Part shown: piece after piece, positions 1 to 8,637 of the stretch
Numbering within the stretch: position 1 is the stretch's first letter
How the letters are laid out: each line of letters starts with the position of its first letter
DNA from: Flavobacteriaceae bacterium
GTDB lineage: Bacteria; Bacteroidota; Bacteroidia; Flavobacteriales; Flavobacteriaceae
Reading direction: 5' to 3'
Assembly: GCA_031277535.1 (NCBI GenBank)
Contig: JAITMD010000021.1
Location: 124,001-188,000, forward strand
DNA length: 64,000 nucleotides
Notes under the pieces: generated by a model
What the model saw: only the letters and a program-made list of their open reading frames with translations
Databases searched by the model: none
What the model was told of the DNA's origin: nothing
Made by a program: the position numbers and the translations under genes

Positions 1-169
1 TTAATGCTTCTGCAAAACCTTCTGGATATTCATGTTTTCCACGATTAATAAAGATATAGGACGCTTTAGCAAACGGAAATTGTTTGATAGCAGCATGCTG
101 CATCGTGAATTTATAAAAGTCGTTGTCTAAAATAGAGCTAATAATCTGATGATTTGTTCCTGTTTCCAT
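1..169 (-). CDS. pncB: nicotinate phosphoribosyltransferase, N-terminal fragment
   Basis: The reverse strand from the ATG at 169 reads METGTNHQIISSILDNDFYK and continues with FTMQHAA, the N-terminal signature of nicotinate phosphoribosyltransferase (LxDxDFYKxTMQ). The enzyme joins nicotinate to PRPP in NAD salvage in the cytoplasm. Only about 56 residues lie in the window; the gene runs off the left edge. It starts 7 nt after the stop of the DUF2971 gene and is probably read from the same transcript. The ORF track missed it because it is truncated. Confidence 0.85.
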   Translation of the reverse strand, partial: METGTNHQIISSILDNDFYKFTMQHAAIKQFPFAKASYIFINRGKHEYPEGFAEAL

Positions 170-175
170 AAGCAG

Positions 176-877
176 TTAAATTAGAATATCGCTTTCTAAG
201 TCTGATTTTTCTACTTTAAAATCGAAATCAAGTTTATTCATTAACTCAATAACTAATTTCTTATACCAATTTTCAGACTTAGGGTGGATATATATTCTTT
301 CAATTAATTGTTCAATATCTACATGTATTTTTACTCCTTCATGTACAGATAAGTTTAGAGGAGTTACATCTGAGATAATTCGAACTTCTTTTTCGTATTG
401 AAAACTTTTTCTCTTGAATAAAAAAGGGAAAAAGTCATCTTCGTACGGTATGTGTTCATGTCTGTAATCGATGTATTCTACTTCACCTATGTGTTGTGGA
501 ATACGCGTTTCTAAAGCCAATGCCTCTTGCAGACGGCCTATAGTAGATTGTATAGCCAGTCCTTCATTGTTTTTAGTAAATATTTGCCACATCGCAAAAG
601 ATTCGTACTCATTGATATGCCAACTACTAATTACAATGTTTTTCCTTTTTTGTTTGTATCCATCTAAAAAGGTAGGATTGCTTGCTGCTATTAGTTTTAA
701 CTCTTCATAAGTCGGTTCGCTAAAAGTACCTTCGTACTGATCTTCGAACTTGTCAGAACGAGACATGAACAATTTTTTTGACAACAAGAGGTCTAAGAAT
801 TTAGACAAATCCAGATACTTCCAAACAATGGTGTTTGGATCTGTAGGAATGTGTATGTTCTTGTTGACTTGATACAT
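176..877 (-). CDS. DUF2971 family protein
   Basis: The 233-residue soluble protein has the DUF2971 pattern: an N-terminal YLDLSKFLDLL segment, SRSDKFEDQYEG, then SSWHINEYESFAMW and a C-terminal YEKEVRI segment. These proteins occur widely in bacteria, often beside mobile or defence genes, and have no settled biochemical role. Here it sits in a housekeeping operon. Its ATG overlaps the stop of the upstream exporter gene by one base (TAATG), which suggests translational coupling. The family call rests on motif reading; I propose no function. Confidence 0.7.
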   Translation of the reverse strand: MYQVNKNIHIPTDPNTIVWKYLDLSKFLDLLLSKKLFMSRSDKFEDQYEGTFSEPTYEELKLIAASNPTFLDGYKQKRKNIVISSWHINEYESFAMWQIFTKNNEGLAIQSTIGRLQEALALETRIPQHIGEVEYIDYRHEHIPYEDDFFPFLFKRKSFQYEKEVRIISDVTPLNLSVHEGVKIHVDIEQLIERIYIHPKSENWYKKLVIELMNKLDFDFKVEKSDLESDILI

Positions 878-2706
878 TATTCAAATGATTGTAATGATAC
901 TAATTTAGCATAAGTACCATTTAGGTGTATTAATTCGTCGTGTGTACCTTGTTCTACTATGTGTCCTTTTTGCATTACTACAATAAGGTCGGCATTCTGA
1001 ATTGTAGACAGACGGTGTGCAATAACTACAGACGTTCTGTTTTTCATCATGTTTTCCAAAGCAACCTGTACCAGTTTTTCGCTTTCTGTATCCAAAGCAG
1101 AAGTAGCCTCATCCAATATCATAATAGGAGGATTCTTTAGTACTGCACGAGCAATAGAAAGACGTTGTCTTTGTCCACCCGAAAGTTTACTACCTGAGTC
1201 TCCAATATTAGTTTCAATTCCCTTTGGCAAGTCTTTTACAAACTCATAAGCATTAGCAACTTTAAGTGCTTCTACAATTTCTTCGTCTGTGGCATCCTCT
1301 TTCCCTAATTTAAGGTTGTTTTTAATGCTGTCGTTAAATAAGATACTATCTTGTGTCACCAAACCAATCATACCTCTTAAATTGTCTAATTTTAAGTCTC
1401 TGATGTCTTCGTTGTCGATTTTAATGGTTCCTTCGTTAATATCCCAAAATCGAGTCAATAGATTAGCAATTGTACTCTTACCACTTCCAGATTGTCCTAC
1501 TAAGGCAACTGATTTTCCTTTCGGAATAGTAAGTGTAAAGTCTTTCAGTACATACTCATCTTCGTATTTAAACGAAATGTTTTGCATTTGTATGTCTGTA
1601 TCAAAAGACGTTTTTGCTATTGCATTTTCTTTACTTACGATAGGGTTTGTTTCTTCCAATACATGAAGTACACGTTCTGCAGCAGCATTACCACGTTTTA
1701 GAGAGTAAGAAGCTTTAGACATCGCTTTAGCAGGAGTAAGGATGTTATAAGCCATACCAATGTAAGCGATAAAAGCAGCACTCGTTAATGTACGTTCACC
1801 TAATACTAAGTGTCCTCCATATACTAATAATACGGCGATAGTTACAATACCTAAAAACTCGCTTAAAGGAGAAGATAAGTTCTGACGATTCAATATCTTA
1901 TTGTTTAACTCGTAGAAAGATTGTGTAGAATCTTGAAATCTGTTGTTAAACGTTTTCTCAGAGTTAAAGCTCTTAACTACTTTTAACCCTGATAGTGATT
2001 CTTCTATAATAGATAAGAAATAACCTTGTTCTTCTGAGGCTTTCTGAGAGCTTTTCTTTAATGATTTACCTACTTTAGAGATAATAACTCCAGATATAGG
2101 AACGAATAGGAATACAAACAACGTTAGTTCTACACTAATCATAAACATAGCTATGATAGTGAAAACAATCGTTAATGGCTCTCGTACCAATACCTCCAAG
2201 ATAGATAAGAAAGAGTGTTGTATTTCAAGTACATCCGATGTAATACGAGAAATAATATCTCCTTTTCTTTTTTCTGAGAAGAATGACAAAGGCAATTCTA
2301 ACGACTTCTTGTACATGGCGTTTCTAATGTCTTTTAGGACACCATTGCGCAAGAAAGTAATAAAGTACATTGCCCAGTAGTTAAACAAGTTCTTTAGTAA
2401 GAATAAAGAAATAATTAGACCAGCCATAACCATCAATGTATTCTGTGCACCATACTCATTAGAATACATTGTAATAAAGTAAGACATATACTGTTCTAAG
2501 TAATCTTTTGCTTCTAATAGTCCTGTATATACAGGTTTTTCGGTTATTTTTTTATTAGCGTTAAATAACACAGTCATCATTGGGATTAATGCCACAAAAG
2601 ACAGTGCGCTTAATAATGCATATAGTATATTGAAGAAAATGTTTAGATATGCATATTTTTTATAGGGTATCGCGAAGCGAAATATTTTCTTGAAGTATTC
2701 GTTCAT
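877..2706 (-). CDS. ABC transporter, fused permease and ATPase (MsbA-like exporter)
   Basis: This is a 609-residue half-transporter. An N-terminal six-helix exporter domain (about residues 1-330) is followed by a nucleotide-binding domain with Walker A GQSGSGKST, signature LSGGQRQR, Walker B IMILDEATSALD and H-loop VIAHRLST. The length and order match MsbA/lipid-exporter type proteins that work as homodimers in the inner membrane. The substrate cannot be read from sequence; lipid or a cell-envelope precursor is likely, given the glycosyltransferase and phosphohexomutase upstream. It is separated from the upstream mutase gene by a terminator, so it may have its own promoter. Confidence 0.85.
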   Translation of the reverse strand: MNEYFKKIFRFAIPYKKYAYLNIFFNILYALLSALSFVALIPMMTVLFNANKKITEKPVYTGLLEAKDYLEQYMSYFITMYSNEYGAQNTLMVMAGLIISLFLLKNLFNYWAMYFITFLRNGVLKDIRNAMYKKSLELPLSFFSEKRKGDIISRITSDVLEIQHSFLSILEVLVREPLTIVFTIIAMFMISVELTLFVFLFVPISGVIISKVGKSLKKSSQKASEEQGYFLSIIEESLSGLKVVKSFNSEKTFNNRFQDSTQSFYELNNKILNRQNLSSPLSEFLGIVTIAVLLVYGGHLVLGERTLTSAAFIAYIGMAYNILTPAKAMSKASYSLKRGNAAAERVLHVLEETNPIVSKENAIAKTSFDTDIQMQNISFKYEDEYVLKDFTLTIPKGKSVALVGQSGSGKSTIANLLTRFWDINEGTIKIDNEDIRDLKLDNLRGMIGLVTQDSILFNDSIKNNLKLGKEDATDEEIVEALKVANAYEFVKDLPKGIETNIGDSGSKLSGGQRQRLSIARAVLKNPPIMILDEATSALDTESEKLVQVALENMMKNRTSVVIAHRLSTIQNADLIVVMQKGHIVEQGTHDELIHLNGTYAKLVSLQSFE

Positions 2707-2721
2707 ATAAGGGTATAGGAA

Positions 2722-2757
2722 TAAAAAAGTGAGACTGATAACTTATGTTATCAGTCT
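2722..2757 (-). terminator. intrinsic terminator after the phosphohexomutase gene
   Basis: A perfect 11-bp stem AGACTGATAAC/GTTATCAGTCT with a 4-nt loop is followed on the minus strand by CAC and a run of six T. It sits 8 nt past the mutase stop codon and upstream of the ABC exporter. Confidence 0.8.
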
Positions 2758-2764
2758 ATACTTT

Positions 2765-4486
2765 TTAGTTTAAGTTCATTTCTTTAATGATATCCTGGAT
2801 TCTTGTATCCAACAGTTTTTCTGTTGCTTTTATGTCTTCCAATTTATCGACAGGTTCGTTTACACTGAAGTAAAACTTGATCTTTGGTTCTGTTCCACTT
2901 GGACGAGCAGCAATCTTTGTTCCATCTTCTAAATAATAAATTAAAACGTTAGATTTAGGAATATTGATTTGTTCTATCTCGTCTGTAAATAAGTTTTTAG
3001 CTTGACTTGTTTGGTAATCTTCTACACATACTACGCGTTGACCTATAATCTCACTCATCGGATTTTCTCTTAACTCTACCATCATTTGTTTGATTTCTTC
3101 AGCTCCAGAAATTCCTTTTTTCACAATAGAAATTAAGTGTTCTTTGTAGTATCTATGATCGATGTATAAGTTCATTAATTGTTCGTAGAAAGAGCTTCCA
3201 TTAGCTTTTGCATTTGCAGCAATTTCACATACTAATAGGGCAGAGGCAACAGCATCTTTATCGCGTACAGCATCTCCTACCATGTATCCAAAACTTTCTT
3301 CTCCACCACCAATAAATTTTTGATCTGGACAATCGTTGATAAACTTAGCTATCCATTTGAATCCTGTTAATCCTACTTTACACTCTACACCAAAAGTTTC
3401 TGCTAAATCCAGCATCATTGGAGTAGATACAATAGTAGAACCAATAAATTCATTTCCTTTGAATCCGTGGTTGCGGTGCCAACGTGCCAATAAGAAAGCC
3501 GTCATCATAACCATTGTTTGGTTTCCATTCAATAGAATCATTTTTCCATCCAAGTCACGCACTCCAATACCAATACGATCAGAATCTGGGTCAGTACCTA
3601 TAACAATATCTGCCCCTTTTTCTTCAGCCAATTGCAAAGCCATAGTTAGTGCCTCTGGCTCCTCTGGGTTTGGCGATTTCACAGTAGGGAAGTCACCATT
3701 AGGTTCTGCTTGTTCTTGTACGATATATACATTTTTATATCCAGCAGCCTCTAAGGTTCTTGGAATCAATTTGATTGATGTACCATGAAGAGAAGTATAC
3801 GCTATTTTTACAGCGTCTTTTGCCTCTTGTGCAATTTTAGATCCAGCATTTTGTAACGTAGATTCGATAAACGCTTGGTCCAATTCTTCTCCTACATACG
3901 TGATCAAGTTGTCATTTCCTACAAAGTTTACTTGTTCATAAGTAAGGTTGTTGATCTCGTTGATTACAGCTGCATCGTTTGGAGGAACTATTTGTCCACC
4001 ATCTTGCCAATACACTTTGTATCCATTGTATTCTGGTGGATTGTGAGATGCAGTCAATACGATACCTGCATTACATCCATAGTGTTTTACTGCGAAAGAT
4101 AATTCTGGTGTAGGACGCATATCAGAAAACAGATATACTTTAATTCCATTTGCTGTAAATACGTCAGCTACTACTTTTGCTAATTCTTTACTATTGTGAC
4201 GACAGTCAAAGTTAATAGCTACTTTCCATTCTTGATTAGGGAAAGATGTTTTGATATAATTTGAAAGTCCTTGTGTATTTTTACCTAAGGTATATTTGTT
4301 GATTCGGTTTGTACCAACACCCATAATCCCTCTCATACCACCAGTTCCAAACTCCAAGTTCTTGTAAAAACTATCGTTCAGTTGGTTGATGTCATTCTCG
4401 ATTAAGTCTTGTACTGCAGCTTGTGTTGCAGCATCAAATGGTTCTTTTAACCATTGTTTAGCCTTTTCTAAATTTTCTTTTTCCAT
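2765..4486 (-). CDS. phospho-sugar mutase (phosphoglucomutase/phosphomannomutase)
   Basis: The 573-residue alpha-D-phosphohexomutase carries all four family signatures: catalytic serine loop TASHNP (near residue 145), metal-binding DPDSDRIG (about 302), sugar-binding GGEESFGY (about 393) and phosphate-binding RPSGTEPKIKF near the C-terminus. It interconverts hexose-1- and hexose-6-phosphates in the cytoplasm, feeding sugar-nucleotide synthesis and glycogen. The length is typical of the long PGM2-like forms common in Bacteroidota. It lies 11 nt downstream of a GT2 glycosyltransferase in the same orientation, consistent with a role in envelope glycan supply. Substrate preference (glucose or mannose) is not resolved. 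Confidence 0.9.
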   Translation of the reverse strand: MEKENLEKAKQWLKEPFDAATQAAVQDLIENDINQLNDSFYKNLEFGTGGMRGIMGVGTNRINKYTLGKNTQGLSNYIKTSFPNQEWKVAINFDCRHNSKELAKVVADVFTANGIKVYLFSDMRPTPELSFAVKHYGCNAGIVLTASHNPPEYNGYKVYWQDGGQIVPPNDAAVINEINNLTYEQVNFVGNDNLITYVGEELDQAFIESTLQNAGSKIAQEAKDAVKIAYTSLHGTSIKLIPRTLEAAGYKNVYIVQEQAEPNGDFPTVKSPNPEEPEALTMALQLAEEKGADIVIGTDPDSDRIGIGVRDLDGKMILLNGNQTMVMMTAFLLARWHRNHGFKGNEFIGSTIVSTPMMLDLAETFGVECKVGLTGFKWIAKFINDCPDQKFIGGGEESFGYMVGDAVRDKDAVASALLVCEIAANAKANGSSFYEQLMNLYIDHRYYKEHLISIVKKGISGAEEIKQMMVELRENPMSEIIGQRVVCVEDYQTSQAKNLFTDEIEQINIPKSNVLIYYLEDGTKIAARPSGTEPKIKFYFSVNEPVDKLEDIKATEKLLDTRIQDIIKEMNLN

Positions 4487-4497
4487 GAGCGTAAGTA

Positions 4498-5469
4498 TTA
4501 ATGTTTTGGAGCAGCCAAACTTAGATATTCAGCTACTTTATAACGATTATTAATCGTTTTTGTTTTTAATATTATTTCTCCTAAGAACCCCGCCAAAAAG
4601 AGTTGAGTTCCTATAATCATTGTTGCCAGTGCAATATAGAACCAAGGGTCTTGTGTAACCAAAATAGCAGGTTCGTGTGTATAGAGTTTATATAGTTTTC
4701 GCGCGCCTATAATAAAGGCAGAAAGAAAACCAATACAAAACATCGCTACACCCCAAGCACCAAAAAAGTGCATAGGACGTTTACCAAATTTAGAAAGAAA
4801 CCATATAGTAATCAAGTCTAAAAAACCATTGATAAAACGACTCATCCCAAACTTTGTGGTTCCGTATTTACGCGCTTGATGCTGAACAACTTTTTCGCCT
4901 ATTTTGTTGAAGCCTTCATTTTTAGCCAATACAGGAATGTATCGATGCATCTCTCCTGATACTTCTATATTTTTCACCACTGTATTTTTGTAAGCTTTTA
5001 GCCCGCAGTTAAAATCGTTTAGATACACTCCCGAAGTTTTGCGTGCTGCCCAGTTAAATAGTTTGGAAGGAATATTCTTGGCAATTACAGAGTCGTAACG
5101 TTTCTTTTTCCATCCAGACACTAAGTCGTATCCTTGCGTGGTAATCATTTGATACAATTCAGGAATTTCATCAGGACTGTCTTGTAAGTCTGCATCCATT
5201 GTAATTACCACATCACCTTGTACTTGTGCAAAACCAGCATGTAGTGCTTGCGATTTTCCAAAATTCTTTTGAAAGCGAATACCTTTTACATGAGTATCTT
5301 TTGCTGAGAGTTGGCTTATTATTGCCCAAGAATCATCTATACTACCATCGTCTATAAACACTACCTCATAGGTATAGTTGTTTTGATGCATTACTTTTGT
5401 AATCCATGTGTACAACTCTGGTAACGACTCTGCCTCATTAAGCAAAGGAATAACAATTGATATATTCAT
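4498..5469 (-). CDS. GT2-family glycosyltransferase (polyprenyl-phosphate sugar transferase type)
   Basis: The 323-residue protein has a GT-A fold start (VIPLLNEAESLPELY), FIDDGSIDDSW and the metal-binding DADLQDSPDEIPEL, followed by two hydrophobic helices at about 230-260 and 275-300. This layout is that of DPM1/GtrB/ArnC-type enzymes that move a sugar from UDP or GDP donor onto undecaprenyl phosphate at the inner membrane. It follows the DUF4199 gene by 3 nt and precedes the phosphohexomutase, so the three form an operon. The exact sugar cannot be stated. Confidence 0.88.
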   Translation of the reverse strand: MNISIVIPLLNEAESLPELYTWITKVMHQNNYTYEVVFIDDGSIDDSWAIISQLSAKDTHVKGIRFQKNFGKSQALHAGFAQVQGDVVITMDADLQDSPDEIPELYQMITTQGYDLVSGWKKKRYDSVIAKNIPSKLFNWAARKTSGVYLNDFNCGLKAYKNTVVKNIEVSGEMHRYIPVLAKNEGFNKIGEKVVQHQARKYGTTKFGMSRFINGFLDLITIWFLSKFGKRPMHFFGAWGVAMFCIGFLSAFIIGARKLYKLYTHEPAILVTQDPWFYIALATMIIGTQLFLAGFLGEIILKTKTINNRYKVAEYLSLAAPKH

Positions 5470-5472
5470 AAA

Positions 5473-6033
5473 TTATTGCTGTTCTTTCGTAGGTTCGTTG
5501 CTTACTGGTGCAAACTCAGATTTATTTCTAAAGATAGCAGCCAACAGCAATCCAAGAATAGAGTATCTTAAGATACTACCTGCCCATAAGAACAACTGTG
5601 ATTTAATAGTGAATTGTTCTAAGTTTTTAGCTTGAGTTAATTGTTCTGTTTTTTGTTCAGGAGTTAACTCAATATTTTTTAATGTTTCTACCAACATATT
5701 GTACAATGCATCTTTTAATTCTGCTTTTGCTGCTGGATCCACAATATTGAAAAGGACATTATACGTTAAATAGTTTACCGTAAGTCCTATACTAATCATA
5801 ATTAGGTAGGGTGTAAAGGCGTCTTTAAAGGTAATTAATCCACCAATTCTTTTTTTGGTTAGCACAATTACAGCTATACCAATAAGAGTAATCATCCCTA
5901 TATTAAAAAAACCAACAAATGTGTTGACAAATAAGGCTTTATCTATAAAAAATATACTAACATTGAAAAGGATGTAGTAGAAAGATAGTAGGACACCGAA
6001 TTGTACACCGGTTTTTGTGATAAGATTCTTCAT
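5473..6033 (-). CDS. DUF4199 membrane protein
   Basis: The 186-residue protein has four hydrophobic segments, with a pair at the N-terminus (YYILFNVSIFF, GFFNIGMITLIGIAVIVL), the GLITFKDAF motif typical of DUF4199, and a final helix near 155. Families of this type sit next to GT2 glycosyltransferases across Flavobacteriia, as here, which suggests a partner role at the inner membrane. No catalytic motif is visible. It is the first gene of the operon and has a candidate -7 box 30 nt upstream. Confidence 0.75.
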   Translation of the reverse strand: MKNLITKTGVQFGVLLSFYYILFNVSIFFIDKALFVNTFVGFFNIGMITLIGIAVIVLTKKRIGGLITFKDAFTPYLIMISIGLTVNYLTYNVLFNIVDPAAKAELKDALYNMLVETLKNIELTPEQKTEQLTQAKNLEQFTIKSQLFLWAGSILRYSILGLLLAAIFRNKSEFAPVSNEPTKEQQ

Positions 6034-6062
6034 TTTTATTTTTATCGTACACTTTAGAAATA

Positions 6063-6070
6063 CAAATATA
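6063..6070 (-). promoter_or_regulatory. -7 box for the DUF4199-GT2-mutase operon
   Basis: CAAATATA on the plus strand reads TATATTTG on the minus strand, an exact TAnnTTTG Bacteroidota -7 element 30 nt before the start codon. No clear TTTG -33 element was found at the expected spacing. Confidence 0.5.
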
Positions 6071-6400
6071 CTAAAATAGGAGTGGAAGTTTATCGTATTA
6101 ATATAATGTTCGTGCTAAAAAAAGTAGTTTGTTTTTTTATAGATTTGAAGGCAGACAATTGTTTTGTGAAAAAGAATCTTTCTGATTTCGATTTAGTGCA
6201 TAGGATGTTTAAAAATTCTTAATTTATTTGAATAGTGAAATAAGTAAATAAATGGAGTGTTTTTTGTCAAGAAAGTTTGAGTGTTTTAGGGTGTTATTTA
6301 CCTTTTTGTTATTTGTGTGTAAAAATAGCTTTTTTGACTTGTTTTTGAGCGTAAAATTTGCTTCAATCCCTTTTGATTACTGAGTTTTTAGTGGTTTTGT
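6071..6400. other. AT-rich non-coding stretch
   Basis: This is part of a gap of about 900 bases between the DUF4199 gene and rpmE2. I see no ORF of plausible length, no tRNA and no strong hairpin here, only T-rich sequence with several TTTTTG runs. The interesting portion of the gap is the dispersed repeat that follows. Confidence 0.5.
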
Positions 6401-6515
6401 TTTGCCGTTCTTCGGGAGTTGTTCGGAGATTGTTCCAAAAATAGGGGTGTTTTCCGAAGCGTTTCCGAAGAAACCTCGATCAATACCGCATAAAAACTGG
6501 TCTGAGGAGTGATTT
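6401..6515 (-). repeat. dispersed intergenic repeat, copy 1 (diverged)
   Basis: Read on the minus strand this stretch contains CCTCAG, then TTATGCG and TATTGATCG, matching in order the CCTCAG / TTATGCG / ATTGTTCG block at 20,781-20,816. It then carries TTCGGA and TCCGAA units (CTTCGGAAACG, CTTCGGAAAAC, CTCCGAACAAC, CTCCCGAAGAAC) where copies 2 and 3 have GGACAAT and ATTGTCC units. The copy is diverged, so homology is inferred from the order of shared blocks. Confidence 0.5.
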
Positions 6516-6796
6516 TTGATGTTTAAAAATCAGGAAATATCAAAATTGAAAAAGGTGTAAAAATGGTATTTTTTACTTTTTTTGATAGTGTGTCTAAAAG
6601 CTTTGATTAGTGAATAAAAAAATGAAACAAAGCTTCGTTTTAGAGTTTAATACGATACAAATATACAAAAAAATAACCGTTTAATTGACAGGAAATTATG
6701 AATATAAAAGGGATAGTGGATTGCTATGCAAGAGAGGAGGGGATGCTTTCGAAAGTTTTCTAAAGCATTAATTATGAAATAAAATAAAATTAGTTG

Positions 6797-6826
6797 TTTG
6801 ATATTTCGATTATAGTTGTAAATTTG
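6797..6826 (+). promoter_or_regulatory. promoter of rpmE2
   Basis: TTTG at 6797 and TAAATTTG at 6819 are separated by 18 nt, a near-consensus Bacteroidota housekeeping promoter (TTTG-N19-TAnnTTTG). It predicts a leader of roughly 110 nt before the L31 start codon. Confidence 0.75.
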
Positions 6827-6942
6827 CAGTCTGAAAATACAAATAAAGTATAACAACAAAAGTTATTGAAAGTTTATACCTTTCTTGGAATACAGGAAGC
6901 TTCAGAATAGACAATAACTCAAAATTAAATAAGATTTACATC

Positions 6943-7194
6943 ATGAAAAAAGGTATTCACCCAGAAAATTACCGCTTAGTAGCATTTAAAGATATGTCTA
7001 ACGAAGACGTATTCATCACAAAATCAACAGTAGATACAAAAGAAACTATCGAAGTTGACGGAGTAGAATACCCAGTGTTCAAAATGGAGATTTCTCGTAC
7101 TTCTCACCCATTCTACACAGGTAAATCAAAACTTATCGATACTGCAGGACGTATTGATAAATTCAAAAGCAAATACGCTAAATTCGGAAAATAA
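6943..7194 (+). CDS. rpmE2: 50S ribosomal protein L31, type B
   Basis: The 83-residue protein begins MKKGIHPENYRLVAFKDMSN and contains the L31 signature SHPFYTGKSKLIDTAGRIDKF. It has no cysteine at all, so it is the zinc-independent (C-minus) type B form. It binds the central protuberance of the 50S subunit and contributes to a bridge with the 30S subunit. It stands alone, with its own promoter, a leader of about 110 nt and a terminator, as expected for a highly expressed ribosomal gene. Confidence 0.95.
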   Translation: MKKGIHPENYRLVAFKDMSNEDVFITKSTVDTKETIEVDGVEYPVFKMEISRTSHPFYTGKSKLIDTAGRIDKFKSKYAKFGK

Positions 7195-7213
7195 TTCTGA
7201 TTTAAGATATAAG

Positions 7214-7246
7214 AAAAGCCCTCACTATTGTGTGGGCTTTTTTTTT
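7214..7246 (+). terminator. intrinsic terminator of rpmE2
   Basis: AAAGCCC...GGGCTTT hairpin followed by a run of nine or more T, about 20 nt past the L31 stop codon. Confidence 0.85.
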
Positions 7247-7288
7247 GTATTTATATGACAAATATGTGAATGATTCACCTTATTCTTT

Positions 7289-7296
7289 TACCTTTG
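7289..7296 (+). promoter_or_regulatory. -7 box for the GlmU-like gene
   Basis: TACCTTTG matches TAnnTTTG exactly and lies 26 nt before the start codon; no good -33 element is visible. Confidence 0.45.
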
Positions 7297-7321
7297 AGTA
7301 TCTTAAAACAAAGTAAGAATT

Positions 7322-8512
7322 ATGAATTATATTTTATTTGACGGTGATGTAAGAGAGGCTTTATTGCCATTTACATTTACTCGTCCTGTAGCAGATATTA
7401 GAGTAGGGATTTTGACTATACGCGAAAAATGGGAAAAACGTTTGGGGTATACAACAACTACAATTACAGAAGAGTATTTGGCTCAGAAATATCCTATGGT
7501 AGAAGTAGAGAATAATGTAATGATTAATGCTGCTTATTTACCTACTGATGTTTTGGTAGAAATGGTTTTGAATTTAGAACCAATGCAAGGTATTATTTAT
7601 GAGGATGATATTGTGGCTTTTTATGCACAAGACAATCAAGAAGAGGTTGATTTTGATAACTATGAGTTGTTGACTTGTGAAACTACCTTGACAAAAATTG
7701 CTCATAAGTGGGATATCTTTCAAAAGAATGATGAGGCAATCCGCGAGGATTTTGAATTAATAGTAGATGATCGTTTTTCGGAACCTTTGTCTAAAACAGT
7801 GAATGTTATTTGCCCAGAGCAAGTGTTTGTGGAAGAAGGAGCAAAATTGGAATATGTGACTTTAAATGCTTCTACAGGGCCAATCTATATAGGGAAAGAT
7901 ACGGAAATAATGGAAGGGGCTATTATTCGTGGTCCATTTGCTTTGTGTGAAGGAGCTCAAGTAAAAATGGGAGCAAAAATATATGGTGCAACTACTATTG
8001 GACCAGAGTGTAGAGTAGGTGGAGAGGTGAGTAATTCTGTGATGATGGGATATTCAAATAAAGGGCATGATGGCTTTTTAGGAAATTCTGTATTAGGAGA
8101 ATGGTGCAATTTAGGAGCGGATACAAATAATTCTAACTTAAAGAATAATTACGCGCCTGTGAAAGTGTGGAGTTATGAAACGCAATCTTATGAAAATACA
8201 GGATTGCAGTTCTGCGGATTAATGATGGGAGATCACAGCAAAAGTGGTATTAATACTATGTTTAATACAGGAACTGTGGTAGGTGTGGCTTGTAGCGTAT
8301 TTGGTGGAGGTTTCCCTTCTACGTACTTACCAAGTTTTACTTGGGGTGGAGTGGAAAGCAATGAGGTGTACAATGTTGAAAAAGCATTGGAAACTATGAA
8401 AATTGTGATGTCAAGACGCCATATAGAATTAACGGATGAGGATGAACAAATTATCCGTCATTTGTCTGAAGAAGCAAATTTGGATCGCTTTGAACATAAT
8501 CTAAAAAGATAG
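7322..8512 (+). CDS. GlmU-family putative sugar nucleotidyltransferase
   Basis: The 396-residue protein begins MNYILFDGDVREALLPFTFTRP, the hallmark of the Bacteroidota GlmU-like family. These have a divergent nucleotidyltransferase-like N-terminal half and a left-handed beta-helix C-terminal half built from hexapeptide repeats (IYIGKDTEIMEGAIIRGPF, GAKIYGATTIG). The family is annotated as a sugar-1-phosphate nucleotidyltransferase/acetyltransferase relative, but the classical pyrophosphorylase motif (LxxGxGxxxxxR-K) is absent at the N-terminus, so the reaction is uncertain. It is monocistronic, framed by a -7 box and a terminator. Confidence 0.82.
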   Translation: MNYILFDGDVREALLPFTFTRPVADIRVGILTIREKWEKRLGYTTTTITEEYLAQKYPMVEVENNVMINAAYLPTDVLVEMVLNLEPMQGIIYEDDIVAFYAQDNQEEVDFDNYELLTCETTLTKIAHKWDIFQKNDEAIREDFELIVDDRFSEPLSKTVNVICPEQVFVEEGAKLEYVTLNASTGPIYIGKDTEIMEGAIIRGPFALCEGAQVKMGAKIYGATTIGPECRVGGEVSNSVMMGYSNKGHDGFLGNSVLGEWCNLGADTNNSNLKNNYAPVKVWSYETQSYENTGLQFCGLMMGDHSKSGINTMFNTGTVVGVACSVFGGGFPSTYLPSFTWGGVESNEVYNVEKALETMKIVMSRRHIELTDEDEQIIRHLSEEANLDRFEHNLKR

Positions 8513-8530
8513 GATTTAGAATGCTATATA

Positions 8531-8568
8531 AAAGAAAGGACAAGTTCGCAAACTTGTCCTTTTCTTTT
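8531..8568. terminator. bidirectional terminator
   Basis: AAAGAAAGGACAAGTT-cgca-AACTTGTCCTTTTCTTT is a long near-perfect hairpin with T/A tracts on both sides. It lies between the convergent GlmU-like and BamA-like genes. Confidence 0.85.
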
Positions 8569-8637
8569 ATCAGTATATCGTTATTGCGTATGCTGTGTTT
8601 ATTCCAGTTTATCTTAATTTATAGGATAGATAATTGG

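Noticed and set aside
3336-3788. Plus-strand ORF of 150 residues opposite the phosphohexomutase gene
   Set aside because: It is the antisense shadow of a clearly conserved enzyme and has no family character.
6647-6859. Minus-strand ORF of 70 residues in the gap before rpmE2
   Set aside because: It spans the rpmE2 promoter, is low-complexity Ile/Phe/Tyr sequence, and has no start context.
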